DNA from: a virus
Reading direction: 5' to 3' (one strand)
Virus record (IMG/VR): IMGVR_UViG_3300000385_000016
Location: 1-34,140 of that record
DNA length: 34,140 nt
Every line of letters starts with the position of its first letter. Within the stretch, counting starts at the first letter, position 1. Under the pieces are notes generated by a model. That model did no database searches, had not been told where the DNA came from, and worked only from the letters and a program-made list of their open reading frames with translations. This document shows, in pieces, positions 1 through 7,388 of this stretch. Position numbers and translations under genes: made by a program.

Positions 1-399
1 ACAACACAGAAGTTACAGCCAGATTTTGAACATTGGCTCAACACTCAAGACAGAATACATGTTACCTTTTCGTGTTCACCAAAGCTCACCGTTTCGGGAG
101 AACGTTGGGATCGTGCTATTAAGCCTGAGATTGCTCGGCAATACTATGATGCTCCTCGCAGTGACCAGTACTTTAAGTTTGTGGTTGCTGACGAAAGGGA
201 TGTCAACGAAGTTACTGAAGCTACGCGACTATTTAGAGAAGCGGGCGTTGAGTGTCCGGTCTATATCATGCCGCTCGGCGGACGATCTGAGGAGTACGAG
301 TTTAACACAGAACGAGTTGCCAAACTCGCAATGCAGAGAGGATGGAGATACACGCCGCGACTACACATTGACCTCTTCGGCAATGCATGGGGAACATGA
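1..399 (+). CDS. queE: 7-carboxy-7-deazaguanine synthase QueE, C-terminal part (cut by window edge)
   Basis: The frame is open from base 1 to a TGA at 397-399, so the start and the radical SAM CxxxCxxC half lie outside the window. The visible 132 residues match the end of QueE: SCSPK, KFVVADERDV, a VYIMPLGG stretch, and the closing RLHIDLFGNAWGT, which is the family's typical R-x-H-x-x-x-F-G-N-x-x-G-T terminus. QueE converts 6-carboxytetrahydropterin to 7-carboxy-7-deazaguanine, the precursor of queuosine and of deazaguanine DNA modifications. T4-like marine phages often carry queE with folE, queD and queC, so those genes may lie upstream. The next gene starts 46 bases downstream on the same strand. 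The family call is firm. Whether the product goes to tRNA or to DNA cannot be told here. Confidence 0.9.
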   Translation, partial: TTQKLQPDFEHWLNTQDRIHVTFSCSPKLTVSGERWDRAIKPEIARQYYDAPRSDQYFKFVVADERDVNEVTEATRLFREAGVECPVYIMPLGGRSEEYEFNTERVAKLAMQRGWRYTPRLHIDLFGNAWGT

Positions 400-445
400 A
401 GACCCTACTGATAGATTAAGAAAAAACGGATTCTAAGGAGAAAAA

Positions 446-778
446 ATGACACATTATTTCAATTTCAAAGGACTTGCTAAACGTCAGGAGTATTGGGCTG
501 TTATCGTTATAGCATTTGCACTTGCATTTACAGCAGGATTTTTTACAGAAGTACTAATACTGTTTAATACAGAAGGTGCTCTATTCGGACTTTTGTTTTT
601 GGTAGTAGGGTGTATTGCTCTTATTTGGCTACAATTTGCTACAGCAGCCCGGCGATGTAGAGATGCAGGTATATCTCCATGGTGGGTACTGCTTCTCGTA
701 ATCCCCTACATCAATTTCGTAGTTACTATTGTTTTTGGTGTACTACCCTCAAAGACTGTAGGAGAGGACGATGTTTAA
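446..778 (+). CDS. DUF805-family small membrane protein
   Basis: This 110-residue protein has the DUF805 layout: an N-terminal F-K-G-x-x-x-R-x-E-Y-W signature (residues 7-17), then three hydrophobic segments at roughly 18-38, 45-68 and 80-100. The ARRCRDAG-x-S-x-WW motif lies between the second and third segments. DUF805 proteins are small inner-membrane proteins of bacteria and phages with no agreed biochemical role. The ATG follows a good ribosome binding site (AAGGAG at 436-441). The last bases overlap the start of the next gene by 8 nt, so the two are probably translated together. The family assignment is confident and the function is unknown. Confidence 0.85.
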   Translation: MTHYFNFKGLAKRQEYWAVIVIAFALAFTAGFFTEVLILFNTEGALFGLLFLVVGCIALIWLQFATAARRCRDAGISPWWVLLLVIPYINFVVTIVFGVLPSKTVGEDDV

Positions 779-1157
779 CCTTTGGAAGAAATTTTCTAAA
801 AAAGAAGAACCACTAGAACAGGAAGAGCCAAAGACAGAAGAAGACATTCGTCGAGAAGCACTTGAACGAGAAAAAGAAGAAGCGAACAAGAAAGGCGAGC
901 CCTGGGTTGCAGTTCTTGATACACAGGTAAATCCTGAAAATATTCGAAATGGTTTCTTTGAACTCGATTGGAACAACGAGTTTATTGAAAGACTGCTTGA
1001 CGCAGGTTACAAAGGTGAAACTCAGGAGGAAATAGTAGATGCTTGGTTTAGAACTATTGTCACTCAGATGCTTGCAGAAGAAGGTGCAGACACAGAAAGA
1101 GGCATGGGTTATATCAATGTAAATCCCATTGACGAAGGCAGATCAGAAGTATCATAA
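771..1157 (+). CDS. Conserved phage hypothetical protein with acidic coiled-coil N terminus
   Basis: The product has 128 residues. After a short basic start (MFNLWKKFSKK) residues 12-45 are very rich in Glu and Lys, consistent with a charged helix. The rest looks like a small folded domain (WVAVLDTQVNPENIRNG, then a helical ERLLDAGY segment). No catalytic motif is visible. The start overlaps the DUF805 gene by 8 nt and the stop TAA shares a base with the next ATG (TAATG), so the gene sits in a translationally coupled chain leading to RNase H. I recognise the style of a T4-like phage accessory gene but no characterised family. Confidence 0.75.
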   Translation: MFNLWKKFSKKEEPLEQEEPKTEEDIRREALEREKEEANKKGEPWVAVLDTQVNPENIRNGFFELDWNNEFIERLLDAGYKGETQEEIVDAWFRTIVTQMLAEEGADTERGMGYINVNPIDEGRSEVS

Positions 1158-1279
1158 TGCATCTTTACCTTCTCGACAATGAACTCTTGATAATGTCACC
1201 CAAAGATGCTATCGTGTTTTACATACAAGGTAGAGATATCTTTGACTTTACGGAACATTTTGGATTAGAAGAAGCATGA
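1157..1279 (+). CDS. Micro-ORF (40 aa) coupled to RNase H
   Basis: A 40-codon frame starts at an ATG overlapping the previous stop (TAATG at 1155-1159) and ends in a TGA overlapping the RNase H start (ATGA at 1276-1279). Without it there would be an otherwise unexplained gap of about 120 bases in a tightly packed operon. The peptide begins MHLYLLDNELLIM, contains VFYIQGRDIF and ends GLEEA, a balanced, protein-like composition. No function can be inferred. The two perfect junctions are the main evidence that it is translated. Confidence 0.6.
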   Translation: MHLYLLDNELLIMSPKDAIVFYIQGRDIFDFTEHFGLEEA

Positions 1280-2280
1280 GCACATATATTTTACTAGACA
1301 CTGCTAATGTGTTTTTTCGCGCTCGACACGTTGTTCGCGGCGACATTGACACTAAAGTAGGCATGGCAATCCATATTACCCTAAATTCGCTTAAGAAAGC
1401 TTGGGATGATTTTGGAGGAGATCATGTAGTAGTCTGTCTTGAAGGTCGTTCATGGCGTAAAGATTTTTACGAGCCATACAAGCGCAATAGAAAAGAAGCT
1501 CGCGCTGCAATGACAGCAAAAGAAGAAGAAGAGGATAGAGTCTTTTGGGAAATCTTTGATGAGCTAAAGACTTTTCTTATTGAGAAGACCAATGTAACCG
1601 TTCTTCGTCATGAAAGACTGGAAGCAGACGATCTTATCGCAGGTTGGTGTCAAAATCATCCCAGCGACGATCATGTTATTATCTCGACAGACGGAGATTT
1701 TGCTCAGTTGATTGCTCCTAATGTTCGTCAGTATAATGGTGTTACTTCTACTACTATCACACACGAAGGCTACTTTGACGACAAGGGCAATCCTGTTGTA
1801 GACAAAAAGACTGGCAAGCCAAAGCCTGCTCCTAATCCGGAATGGATGCTGTTTGAAAAGTGTATTAGAGGTGACACATCAGACAATGTGTTTTCTGCTT
1901 ATCCTGGTGTAAGGAAGAAGGGCACGAAGAACAAGGTAGGCCTGTTTGAAGCGTTTGACGACAAAGATACAAAAGGCTTCAACTGGAACAATCTCATGCT
2001 GCAACGCTGGGTTGATCACAAGGGCGAAGAACACAGAGTCATTGATGACTACAATAGAAATGTGACTCTGTGCGATTTAACTGCACAACCGCCTGAGATC
2101 AGAGAAATCATAGACAACGAAACGCAAAATGTAGAGTCTAAAAATGTATCACAGGTAGGTTTAAGACTTATGAAGTTCTGTGCTAAATGGGACATGCAGC
2201 GTATAGCAGATCAAGCAGCTTCTTATGCTAAACCGCTGTCAGCGAGGTATCCAAATGAACAAAAAGAAATGTCCGTTTGA
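1276..2280 (+). CDS. rnh: T4 RNase H-type 5'-3' exonuclease / flap nuclease
   Basis: This 334-residue protein belongs to the FEN-1/T4 RNase H family, which removes RNA primers and 5' flaps during lagging-strand synthesis. The acidic metal-binding residues are visible in order: D8 in ILLDTAN, E116/D118/D119 in LEADDLIAG, D139/D141 in ISTDGDFAQL, and D200/D203 in RGDTSDN. The helical-clamp region with YKRNRKEAR at 68-76 is also present. The length is close to the T4 protein (305 aa). The start ATG overlaps the upstream micro-ORF stop. It is a cytoplasmic replication enzyme and the strongest T4-like marker in the window. Confidence 0.92.
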   Translation: MSTYILLDTANVFFRARHVVRGDIDTKVGMAIHITLNSLKKAWDDFGGDHVVVCLEGRSWRKDFYEPYKRNRKEARAAMTAKEEEEDRVFWEIFDELKTFLIEKTNVTVLRHERLEADDLIAGWCQNHPSDDHVIISTDGDFAQLIAPNVRQYNGVTSTTITHEGYFDDKGNPVVDKKTGKPKPAPNPEWMLFEKCIRGDTSDNVFSAYPGVRKKGTKNKVGLFEAFDDKDTKGFNWNNLMLQRWVDHKGEEHRVIDDYNRNVTLCDLTAQPPEIREIIDNETQNVESKNVSQVGLRLMKFCAKWDMQRIADQAASYAKPLSARYPNEQKEMSV

Positions 2281-2794
2281 AGAAACGTGCGAACACAAAA
2301 CAGACGACTGTTATGAGGAGACTATGAAAGATAGCATTACAGCAAAAGAGATTCTTGAGAACAAGTTTTGGATTGTAGAAAACAAGGGCGTAAGAATAGG
2401 AACTCTTACTCTTGACGAAGAAAAATATATCTTAAGTGATAAGCAAGGAACACACTTTTTTAACTCTGAGAGGCAGTTAAAGAAAACGCTGGGAGATATT
2501 TCTTGGGGTCATAAGCAGCTAGAAGACTCGATCTCCTACGAAGTTCATGGTTATCCTACTTCTTACAAGCCTTACAATCCTATGTATGATGTTCGCAAGC
2601 ACATTCCGCTTTTTACAAAGTCTCCTAAAAGCAAGAGTGTGTATTGCGCAGGTCATTATGTTATTCGTTTTGACAAAGGTTGGGTTAAGAGCTTTTGTCC
2701 TAAACTGATTACTGTAGAAGCTAACGACTTCAAAGGTCCTTTCAAAACAGACTTTGAAGCAAGACAGGAGTTGTCCCGTGTCAAATCGCAGTGA
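2255..2794 (+). CDS. Conserved phage hypothetical protein with Cys-rich N terminus
   Basis: The chosen ATG at 2255 follows GAGG at 2244-2247 and overlaps the RNase H end by 26 nt. It gives a 179-residue protein whose first 20 residues carry three cysteines (CPFEETCEHKTDDC), a possible small metal site. An alternative ATG at 2324, after GAGGAG, would remove that segment and start at MKDSITAKEIL. The body reads FWIVENKGVRIGTL...YILSDKQGTHFF, typical of a small beta-rich phage protein. A CAGGAG near the end (2765-2770) serves the next gene. No function is recognised. The position after RNase H suggests an early or replication-period role, which is inference. Confidence 0.7.
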   Translation: MNKKKCPFEETCEHKTDDCYEETMKDSITAKEILENKFWIVENKGVRIGTLTLDEEKYILSDKQGTHFFNSERQLKKTLGDISWGHKQLEDSISYEVHGYPTSYKPYNPMYDVRKHIPLFTKSPKSKSVYCAGHYVIRFDKGWVKSFCPKLITVEANDFKGPFKTDFEARQELSRVKSQ

Positions 2795-3023
2795 GCCGCT
2801 TAACACAGCACCTATACAGCAGTTTTTGCAACAAGTGCGCTCTGCTGATGCAGGTAAGGCAAAAGAAGTAAAACTAGACCTACAAAATGCCAAGAGACTT
2901 GCTTTTTGTTTAGGGGAAGTGATGACTCGCCTAGAAGGCGATTTAGAGAAAATCCTCTCAAACAAATCTGCAGGCACAGATGAAGTAATCGAAGTGAAAA
3001 TGGACGGCGGCTCAAGCTGGTAA
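2778..3023 (+). CDS. Small conserved phage protein (81 aa), GTG start
   Basis: The preferred start is GTG 2778, seven bases after CAGGAG (2765-2770). An in-frame TTG at 2754 lies before that site and is less likely. The product has a helical centre (FLQQVRSADAGKAKEVKL, then NAKRLAFCLGEVMTRLEGDL) and ends VIEVKMDGGSSW. It overlaps the previous gene by 17 nt. I recognise this as the sort of short helical protein conserved among marine T4-like phages, but no function is known to me. The gene is followed by a late-promoter-like octamer. Confidence 0.7.
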   Translation: MSNRSEPLNTAPIQQFLQQVRSADAGKAKEVKLDLQNAKRLAFCLGEVMTRLEGDLEKILSNKSAGTDEVIEVKMDGGSSW

Positions 3024-3026
3024 AGA

Positions 3027-3034
3027 GATAAATA
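3027..3034 (+). promoter_or_regulatory. T4-late-type promoter octamer GATAAATA
   Basis: GATAAATA differs from the T4 late consensus TATAAATA only at the first base. It lies 33 bases before the ATG at 3067, leaving room for a leader with an AAAGGA ribosome site (3051-3056). The same octamer recurs at 7687-7694 before the fibre gene. Assignment rests on sequence and position only. Confidence 0.5.
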
Positions 3035-3066
3035 AGTGCGTAGTTAACTTAAAGGATACACGCACT

Positions 3067-3363
3067 ATGAGTCGCCCTAAACCTGAAGTAATCTTGGAAC
3101 ATATTGACAAAAAAACCTATAAGACAGAGCAGGTTCTCAAAGCAGAAGCTATCTGGGCGGTATTCTATCAAGGTGCTCCTTTCAATCTAAAGTCGGCTAA
3201 CATGCTGACAAACTATCCTGGTCCTAAGTATCCTAAGGTAAGTTTTTCAAACCCTGGACACGCAATTAATCTTGCAAAAAAGTTGAACTCTCTGTTTAAT
3301 ACGGATGAGTTTGAGGTTGTAAAACTCACACAGGGCGAAATCATACCTCTTGACGAAGAATGA
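3067..3363 (+). CDS. Conserved phage hypothetical protein (98 aa)
   Basis: This basic protein starts MSRPKPEVILEHIDKKTYK and contains IWAVFYQGAPFNLKSAN and a YPGPKYPKVSFSNPGHA segment that looks like a surface loop rich in Pro and Gly. It has no membrane segment and no enzyme motif. The ribosome site is AAAGGA at 3051-3056, and a late-type octamer lies upstream. Its TGA overlaps the next ATG (ATGA), so the pair 3067-3752 is likely co-translated. It resembles small genes conserved in cyanophage-like myoviruses. The function is unknown. Confidence 0.75.
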   Translation: MSRPKPEVILEHIDKKTYKTEQVLKAEAIWAVFYQGAPFNLKSANMLTNYPGPKYPKVSFSNPGHAINLAKKLNSLFNTDEFEVVKLTQGEIIPLDEE

Positions 3364-3752
3364 CTTCAAAAGAAACATATACCAAAGTCTTTCTCAAACA
3401 GTTAGATCAACCTGTGAATAACCTTTCTGTTCGTTCTGCTCTTGCGGAATGGTGGAGAAATCCTCGCACTAAAGAAAAAGGCGGCATGCGTCTCACTGAA
3501 GAAGGCTTCAGAATGATGACAGAAGATTTGGATATATCATTCTACGAAGTGCCATATGCTCCTGACATGAATTTTACCACTCAAATAATCATATGGCTTG
3601 ACAACTTTATTGACTGCCCTTACTATCTTGACAAGAGAAGCATGTTTGTCACAGATGACAAAAAAGCACTTGAACTTCACATGTTTTCAGGAGATATCAA
3701 AAAATATGGTATCTCCAAAGCTTTAGCAAGACAGGATGCCAAAAACGATTGA
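3360..3752 (+). CDS. Conserved phage hypothetical protein (130 aa)
   Basis: The start is fixed by the ATGA overlap with the preceding gene. The protein opens MTSKETYTKVFLKQLDQPV, followed by RSALAEWWRNPRTKEKGG and LTEEGFRMM. The second half reads YYLDKRSMFVTDDKKALELHMFSGDIKKYG, suggesting a small alpha/beta fold that may bind protein or nucleic acid, but nothing diagnostic is visible. Its stop codon lies inside the -35 element of the promoter for the AAA+ gene, so transcription appears to be re-initiated here. The function is unknown. Confidence 0.75.
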   Translation: MTSKETYTKVFLKQLDQPVNNLSVRSALAEWWRNPRTKEKGGMRLTEEGFRMMTEDLDISFYEVPYAPDMNFTTQIIIWLDNFIDCPYYLDKRSMFVTDDKKALELHMFSGDIKKYGISKALARQDAKND

Positions 3753-3776
3753 CATATCACCTTATTCCTGTATAAT
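3749..3776 (+). promoter_or_regulatory. Consensus sigma70 promoter for the AAA+ ATPase gene
   Basis: TTGACA at 3749-3754 and TATAAT at 3771-3776 are both perfect six-base matches, separated by 16 bp. The AAA+ ATG lies 40 bases after the -10 element. Such a host-type promoter is expected for early expression by unmodified host RNA polymerase. Confidence 0.85.
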
Positions 3777-3815
3777 AACACTTGTACTTAAACACAACTG
3801 CAACTAGAGGTACTT

Positions 3816-4898
3816 ATGGATACTGCAACTCGTCAGCTAACTCCTAATTCTGCGAAAGCATCAATCAACCACGCTATTCGCCGCAAGCGTCCTATCTTTC
3901 TTTGGGGACCTCCCGGCATTGGCAAGTCAGACATTGTTCATCAGATTGGCGAATCTATGAACGCTAAGGTAATTGATGTTCGTCTTTCGCTTTGGGAGCC
4001 AACTGACATCAAGGGTATTCCTTACTTTGATTCCAATCTTTCAAAGATGGTTTGGGCTCCGCCGCTTGAACTGCCTGACGAAGAGATGGCTGCACAGCAT
4101 GAGAACATTGTGCTGTTTCTTGATGAGATGAACTCTGCGGCTCCTGCTGTGCAGGCTGCTGCTTATCAGCTTATTCTTAACCGCAAGGTTGGTACTTACA
4201 CACTGCCTGACAATGTTTACATTGTTGCTGCTGGTAACCGTGAGGCAGACAAGGGCGTAACCTATCGCATGCCTGCTCCGTTGGCTAATCGTTTTGTTCA
4301 CTTAGAAATGACTGTGAACTTTGATGATTGGTTTGAGTGGGCTGTTGAAAACAACATTCATCAGGATGTTGTAGGTTACTTGACCTTCTCTAAGAAGGAT
4401 CTCTACGACTTTGACCCTAAGTCTCCGTCGCGTTCATTTGCAACGCCTCGTTCTTGGTCGTTTGTGTCAGAGCTGCTTGAAGACGGCATTGACGAAAGCA
4501 CTACTACTGATCTTGTGTCGGGTGCTGTTGGCGAAGGTCTTGCTGTTAAGTTTATGGCACATCGCAAGGTTGCTTCGCAGATGCCTAATCCTGCAGACAT
4601 TCTTGAAGGCAAGGTATCAGAGCTCAATACCAAGGAGATTTCCGCGATGTATTCGCTGACTGTGTCTCTCTGCTACGAGCTAAAAGAAGCAAACGATGCG
4701 AACGACAAGAAGTTCAACGACAAGGTTAATAACTTCCTTCGCTTTGCGATGGATAACTTTGAGACTGAACTGGTTGTCATGGGCATCAAGCTGGCACTGA
4801 CGCAGTATAGCCTGCCTATTGATCCTGACGAGATTGAGTGCTTTGACGAGTTCCACGAGCGCTTTGGCAAGTATATCACTGCTGCACAGCAGGCCTAA
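3816..4898 (+). CDS. MoxR-type AAA+ ATPase
   Basis: This is a 360-residue single-domain AAA+ protein of the MoxR/AAA_5 group. Walker A is GPPGIGKS (residues 31-38) and Walker B is IVLFLDE (98-104). A sensor-1 Asn sits in VAAGNRE (N141), with an arginine-finger-like Arg in LANRF (R160). MoxR ATPases act with VWA-domain partners as remodelling chaperones or metal-insertion machines. The next gene but one element downstream encodes exactly such a VWA protein. The gene has its own sigma70 promoter, an AGAGG ribosome site and a terminator directly after it. The related phage CobS/CobT pair is an alternative label, but the compact length and SLWEPTDIKG region look more like MoxR. Confidence 0.88.
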   Translation: MDTATRQLTPNSAKASINHAIRRKRPIFLWGPPGIGKSDIVHQIGESMNAKVIDVRLSLWEPTDIKGIPYFDSNLSKMVWAPPLELPDEEMAAQHENIVLFLDEMNSAAPAVQAAAYQLILNRKVGTYTLPDNVYIVAAGNREADKGVTYRMPAPLANRFVHLEMTVNFDDWFEWAVENNIHQDVVGYLTFSKKDLYDFDPKSPSRSFATPRSWSFVSELLEDGIDESTTTDLVSGAVGEGLAVKFMAHRKVASQMPNPADILEGKVSELNTKEISAMYSLTVSLCYELKEANDANDKKFNDKVNNFLRFAMDNFETELVVMGIKLALTQYSLPIDPDEIECFDEFHERFGKYITAAQQA

Positions 4899-4903
4899 CA
4901 TTT

Positions 4904-4929
4904 GGGGCGACAAGATCGCCCCTTTCCTT
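4904..4929 (+). terminator. Rho-independent terminator after the AAA+ gene
   Basis: A perfect 7-bp stem, GGGGCGA (4904-4910) and TCGCCCC (4916-4922), encloses a 5-base loop and is followed by TTTCCTT. It begins five bases after the AAA+ stop and touches the -35 element of the next promoter. Confidence 0.85.
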
Positions 4930-4956
4930 GACTTATTCACTAATCTATCGTATTAT
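4928..4956 (+). promoter_or_regulatory. Sigma70 promoter for the metallopeptidase/VWA gene
   Basis: TTGACT (4928-4933) and TATTAT (4951-4956) are separated by 17 bp, each one base away from consensus. The transcript would start near 4963, upstream of AAGGAG (4973-4978) and the ATG at 4985. Confidence 0.75.
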
Positions 4957-4984
4957 ATACATACTGATAGAGAAGGAGCCGGAT

Positions 4985-6241
4985 ATGACCGTTGAACAGA
5001 ATGTGTTGGAACACGAAGAGCTTTCTGAAGAGGCACTGAAAGAACTACAGGAAGAAGTCAAAGAGAAGGTGATTACTGCTCGTGTTGGCTTGCTCCTTCG
5101 TCATCCCTGGTTTGGTAATATGGCAACTCGTCTGCGCGTTCAACCCTGCGACGGTTGGTGCCCTACTGCTGCTACAGATGGTAGAAATCTGTTTTACAAC
5201 TCCCAGTTCTTTGACAAGCTCACTACCAAGCAGATTGAATTTGTAATCGCACACGAGATTCTCCATTGCGTGTTTGACCATATTATTCGCAGAGAAGACC
5301 GTGATCCTCAGTTGTATAATGTAGCCTGTGACTACAAGGTCAATAACACTCTTGTTCGCGATCGTATTGGCGAAAAGCCTGACATTCAAATTTATCAAGA
5401 CTACAAGTACGATGGCTGGACTTCTGAAGAGATCTATGACGAACTCTACGAGCAGGCTGACAAAATTGATCTCGACGAACTTGGCAAGATGCTAGACGAA
5501 CACGTTGACTGGGAGAAAGAAAACGGTTCCGGCGGCGGCGACAGCGAAGACGGTGAAGGCAAAGGTCGTCCTAGCTACACTCGCGAAGAACTTGAAAAGA
5601 TTCGTGACGAGATCAAAGAGAACATGATCTCTGCTGCACAGAGTGCTGGTGCAGGTAATGTTCCTGGCGAAATAGAACGCATGGTAAAAGATCTTACCGA
5701 ACCCAAGATGGACTGGCGTGAGATTCTTCAGCAGCAGATTCAGAGCACAATCCGTAACGATTTTACTTTTGCTCGGCCGTCACGAAAGGGTTGGCATATG
5801 GGTGCTGTCCTGCCTGGACAGAACTTTGACGAGACAATTGATATCTGTATTGCTCTTGATATGAGTGGTTCAATTGGAGATGAACAAGCTCGCGTATTCC
5901 TAAGCGAAGTCAAAGGAATCATGGACCAGTACGAAGACTACAATATCAAAGTTTGGTGCTTTGATACAGAAGTATATAACGAAGACTCCTTTACTGCTGA
6001 CGACGGTAGAGAAATCACTGATTACGAAATCAAAGGCGGTGGCGGCACTGACTTCATAGCGAACTGGAATTACATGAAAGAACAGGACATTGTTCCCAAG
6101 AAGTTCCTTGTTTTTACAGACGGTATGCCGTGGGGTGAGTGGGGCGATCCTGACTATTGCGATACAGTATTTGTTATTCACTCTGTATATGGCAGAGCGC
6201 CCGAAGCACCATTTGGAGTGACTACATACTACGATGATTAA
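4985..6241 (+). CDS. Putative metallopeptidase-fold / VWA-domain protein (DUF2201-like), MoxR partner
   Basis: The ATG at 4985 is preceded by AAGGAG with 6-nt spacing. Longer in-frame starts would fall inside the promoter. The 418-residue product has an N-terminal metallopeptidase-like domain with FVIAHEILH (HExxH-type HEILH at 90-94) and a Gly/Ser/Asp-rich acidic linker around 180-197. A C-terminal VWA-like domain carries the MIDAS motif DMSGS (292-296), followed by GGGGTDF and FTDG. This two-domain arrangement is known in bacterial proteins encoded beside MoxR ATPases. VWA domains bind Mg2+ and partner proteins. Together with the AAA+ gene it probably forms a chaperone or metal-handling pair in the infected cell. 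Whether the HEILH site is catalytic is not known. Confidence 0.85.
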   Translation: MTVEQNVLEHEELSEEALKELQEEVKEKVITARVGLLLRHPWFGNMATRLRVQPCDGWCPTAATDGRNLFYNSQFFDKLTTKQIEFVIAHEILHCVFDHIIRREDRDPQLYNVACDYKVNNTLVRDRIGEKPDIQIYQDYKYDGWTSEEIYDELYEQADKIDLDELGKMLDEHVDWEKENGSGGGDSEDGEGKGRPSYTREELEKIRDEIKENMISAAQSAGAGNVPGEIERMVKDLTEPKMDWREILQQQIQSTIRNDFTFARPSRKGWHMGAVLPGQNFDETIDICIALDMSGSIGDEQARVFLSEVKGIMDQYEDYNIKVWCFDTEVYNEDSFTADDGREITDYEIKGGGGTDFIANWNYMKEQDIVPKKFLVFTDGMPWGEWGDPDYCDTVFVIHSVYGRAPEAPFGVTTYYDD

Positions 6242-6521
6242 TTCAGTGCCAGAGAAGATTAATCCACTAAACTTCTACGGTATTAGGCAGTTGAAGGTTC
6301 CACCTCCGCATTTTGAGTATGTTACTATCGAAATGCGGAGGTATAACCTTGAGCAGACAATCGTCAAGTGGATCGAAAAGAACACAAAAGGCCGTTTTTA
6401 CGTGGGCACAATACACGAATTAGATAAAAACAACAAACAGGCTAAAGTGATCAAGATCGGTTTTGAAGACCCAAAGGAACTTTCTTTATTCACTTTGGGT
6501 TGTCCTTATTTGAAGTATTAG
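6234..6521 (+). CDS. Conserved phage hypothetical protein (95 aa)
   Basis: It starts 8 nt before the end of the VWA gene, so it is probably translationally coupled to it. The sequence is basic and aromatic: YGIRQLKVPPPHFEYVTIE, then TIVKWIEKNTKGRFYVG, and it closes with CPYLKY. The composition would fit a small nucleic-acid-associated or virion-associated protein, but no motif proves it. A weak late-type element (AGTAAATA, about 6530-6537) lies just after it. The function is not recognised. Confidence 0.7.
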   Translation: MINSVPEKINPLNFYGIRQLKVPPPHFEYVTIEMRRYNLEQTIVKWIEKNTKGRFYVGTIHELDKNNKQAKVIKIGFEDPKELSLFTLGCPYLKY

Positions 6522-6556
6522 TAAATAAACAGAGCATTTAATTTAGGAGGTTATTG

Positions 6557-6790
6557 ATGTCTGAAGAACAGAAGCAAGAAGAAGTTGCTGCATCTGAAGC
6601 AGAAGCACAGCAAAACAACGAAGCAGAACTTACGGTGCAAGACCTAAACGCACTAAAGCAGATTATTGACGTAGCAAGTCAGCGAGGTGCATTTAGGCCA
6701 AACGAAATGATGACCGTAGGTCAAATCTACACCAAGCTGGAAACTTTCTTAAACGCAGTAAGTGCCCAGCAGTCCGCACAAGGAGAATAA
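6557..6790 (+). CDS. Small acidic conserved phage protein (77 aa)
   Basis: The ATG at 6557 follows a very strong ribosome site (TAGGAGG, 6544-6550). The nearby TTG at 6554 is not needed. Residues 1-25 are a Glu/Gln/Ala-rich disordered tail. The conserved part reads LTVQDLNALKQIIDVASQRG, then AFRPNEMMTVGQIYTKLETF, a helical pattern I associate with cyanophage-type T4-like phages. The strong translation signal suggests an abundant product. It is followed after one base by the next gene, whose AGGAG lies inside this coding end. The function is unknown. Confidence 0.75.
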   Translation: MSEEQKQEEVAASEAEAQQNNEAELTVQDLNALKQIIDVASQRGAFRPNEMMTVGQIYTKLETFLNAVSAQQSAQGE

Positions 6791-6791
6791 A

Positions 6792-7388
6792 ATGGCATTG
6801 AAGCATGTAGGAAGAGTAAAAAAGAATCAAAGAAAGGTGGTTGTAGCTTATCGCACCGTTCCCAATGATCCGCAAAGCTGTGTAGTCGTTACCACAGAAA
6901 ATCTAATGGCAGACGAACACGATGCTCTAATGAAGACTGTAGAAAGCGACGCAGGACAAAGTGCATACGAGTTCGCTGAAGCAATGAGTAGAACTTCGCT
7001 ACCAGATGGCCGTAACATGCTTGCAGGTCTTCATACCACAGGTAAAATGGTTAAAATGCCTACTGCAGAAGTAGAAATGATTCCTGATAGAAACACTGCT
7101 ATCTCTCTCGACGAGTTGAACAGACAAATAGCTGAACAGAAAGGTGTTTCTATTGAAGATCTTGCTCTTACAGACAGCAATCAAACTGCAAAAGCAGAAA
7201 CACAATCTCGATCATTGCCGGAAGTCGAGTCTGAAACTCTTGCTACCGCAGAACCTGCACTTTCAGACGAAGAACTTGCTGCTAAATACAGAAGCGACGC
7301 AGATCGCCTGTATAAGGAAGCCAAGGCTCTTAGAGAAAAAGCCGAAGAGCTTTCTCCAACTAAGAAGTCAAAGGCAAAGAGTGCATAA
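6792..7388 (+). CDS. Conserved phage protein (198 aa), probable structural or virion-associated
   Basis: The ATG at 6792 is preceded by AGGAG (6781-6785). The first 120 residues form the conserved part (MALKHVGRVKKNQRKVVVAY, SCVVVTTENLMADEHDALMK, LPDGRNMLAGLHTTGKMVKM). The tail after residue 120 is low-complexity, rich in Glu, Ala, Ser and Lys, with a predicted coiled coil near 165-190 (YKEAKALREKAEEL). I recognise the N-terminal pattern as widespread in marine T4-like phages. A virion role is an inference from position near fibre genes and strong translation signals, not from a motif. Confidence 0.7.
   Translation: MALKHVGRVKKNQRKVVVAYRTVPNDPQSCVVVTTENLMADEHDALMKTVESDAGQSAYEFAEAMSRTSLPDGRNMLAGLHTTGKMVKMPTAEVEMIPDRNTAISLDELNRQIAEQKGVSIEDLALTDSNQTAKAETQSRSLPEVESETLATAEPALSDEELAAKYRSDADRLYKEAKALREKAEELSPTKKSKAKSA

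Noticed and set aside
26-436. 136-codon plus-strand frame at the left edge
   Set aside because: It overlaps the QueE C terminus in another frame. The QueE frame has unmistakable family motifs, and this one ends in unstructured low-complexity sequence.
4411-4659. Alternative frames inside the AAA+ gene on both strands (for example 4411-4659 + and 4403-4633 -)
   Set aside because: They lie wholly inside a motif-confirmed gene, and their products are Leu/Arg- or Ser-rich, the usual look of shadow frames.
3816-6241. CobS/CobT cobaltochelatase pair
   Set aside because: The AAA+ and VWA pairing fits, but the VWA protein has a HEILH metallopeptidase-like N-terminal domain and the ATPase lacks the CobS-type N-terminal region, so MoxR plus DUF2201-like is the better label.
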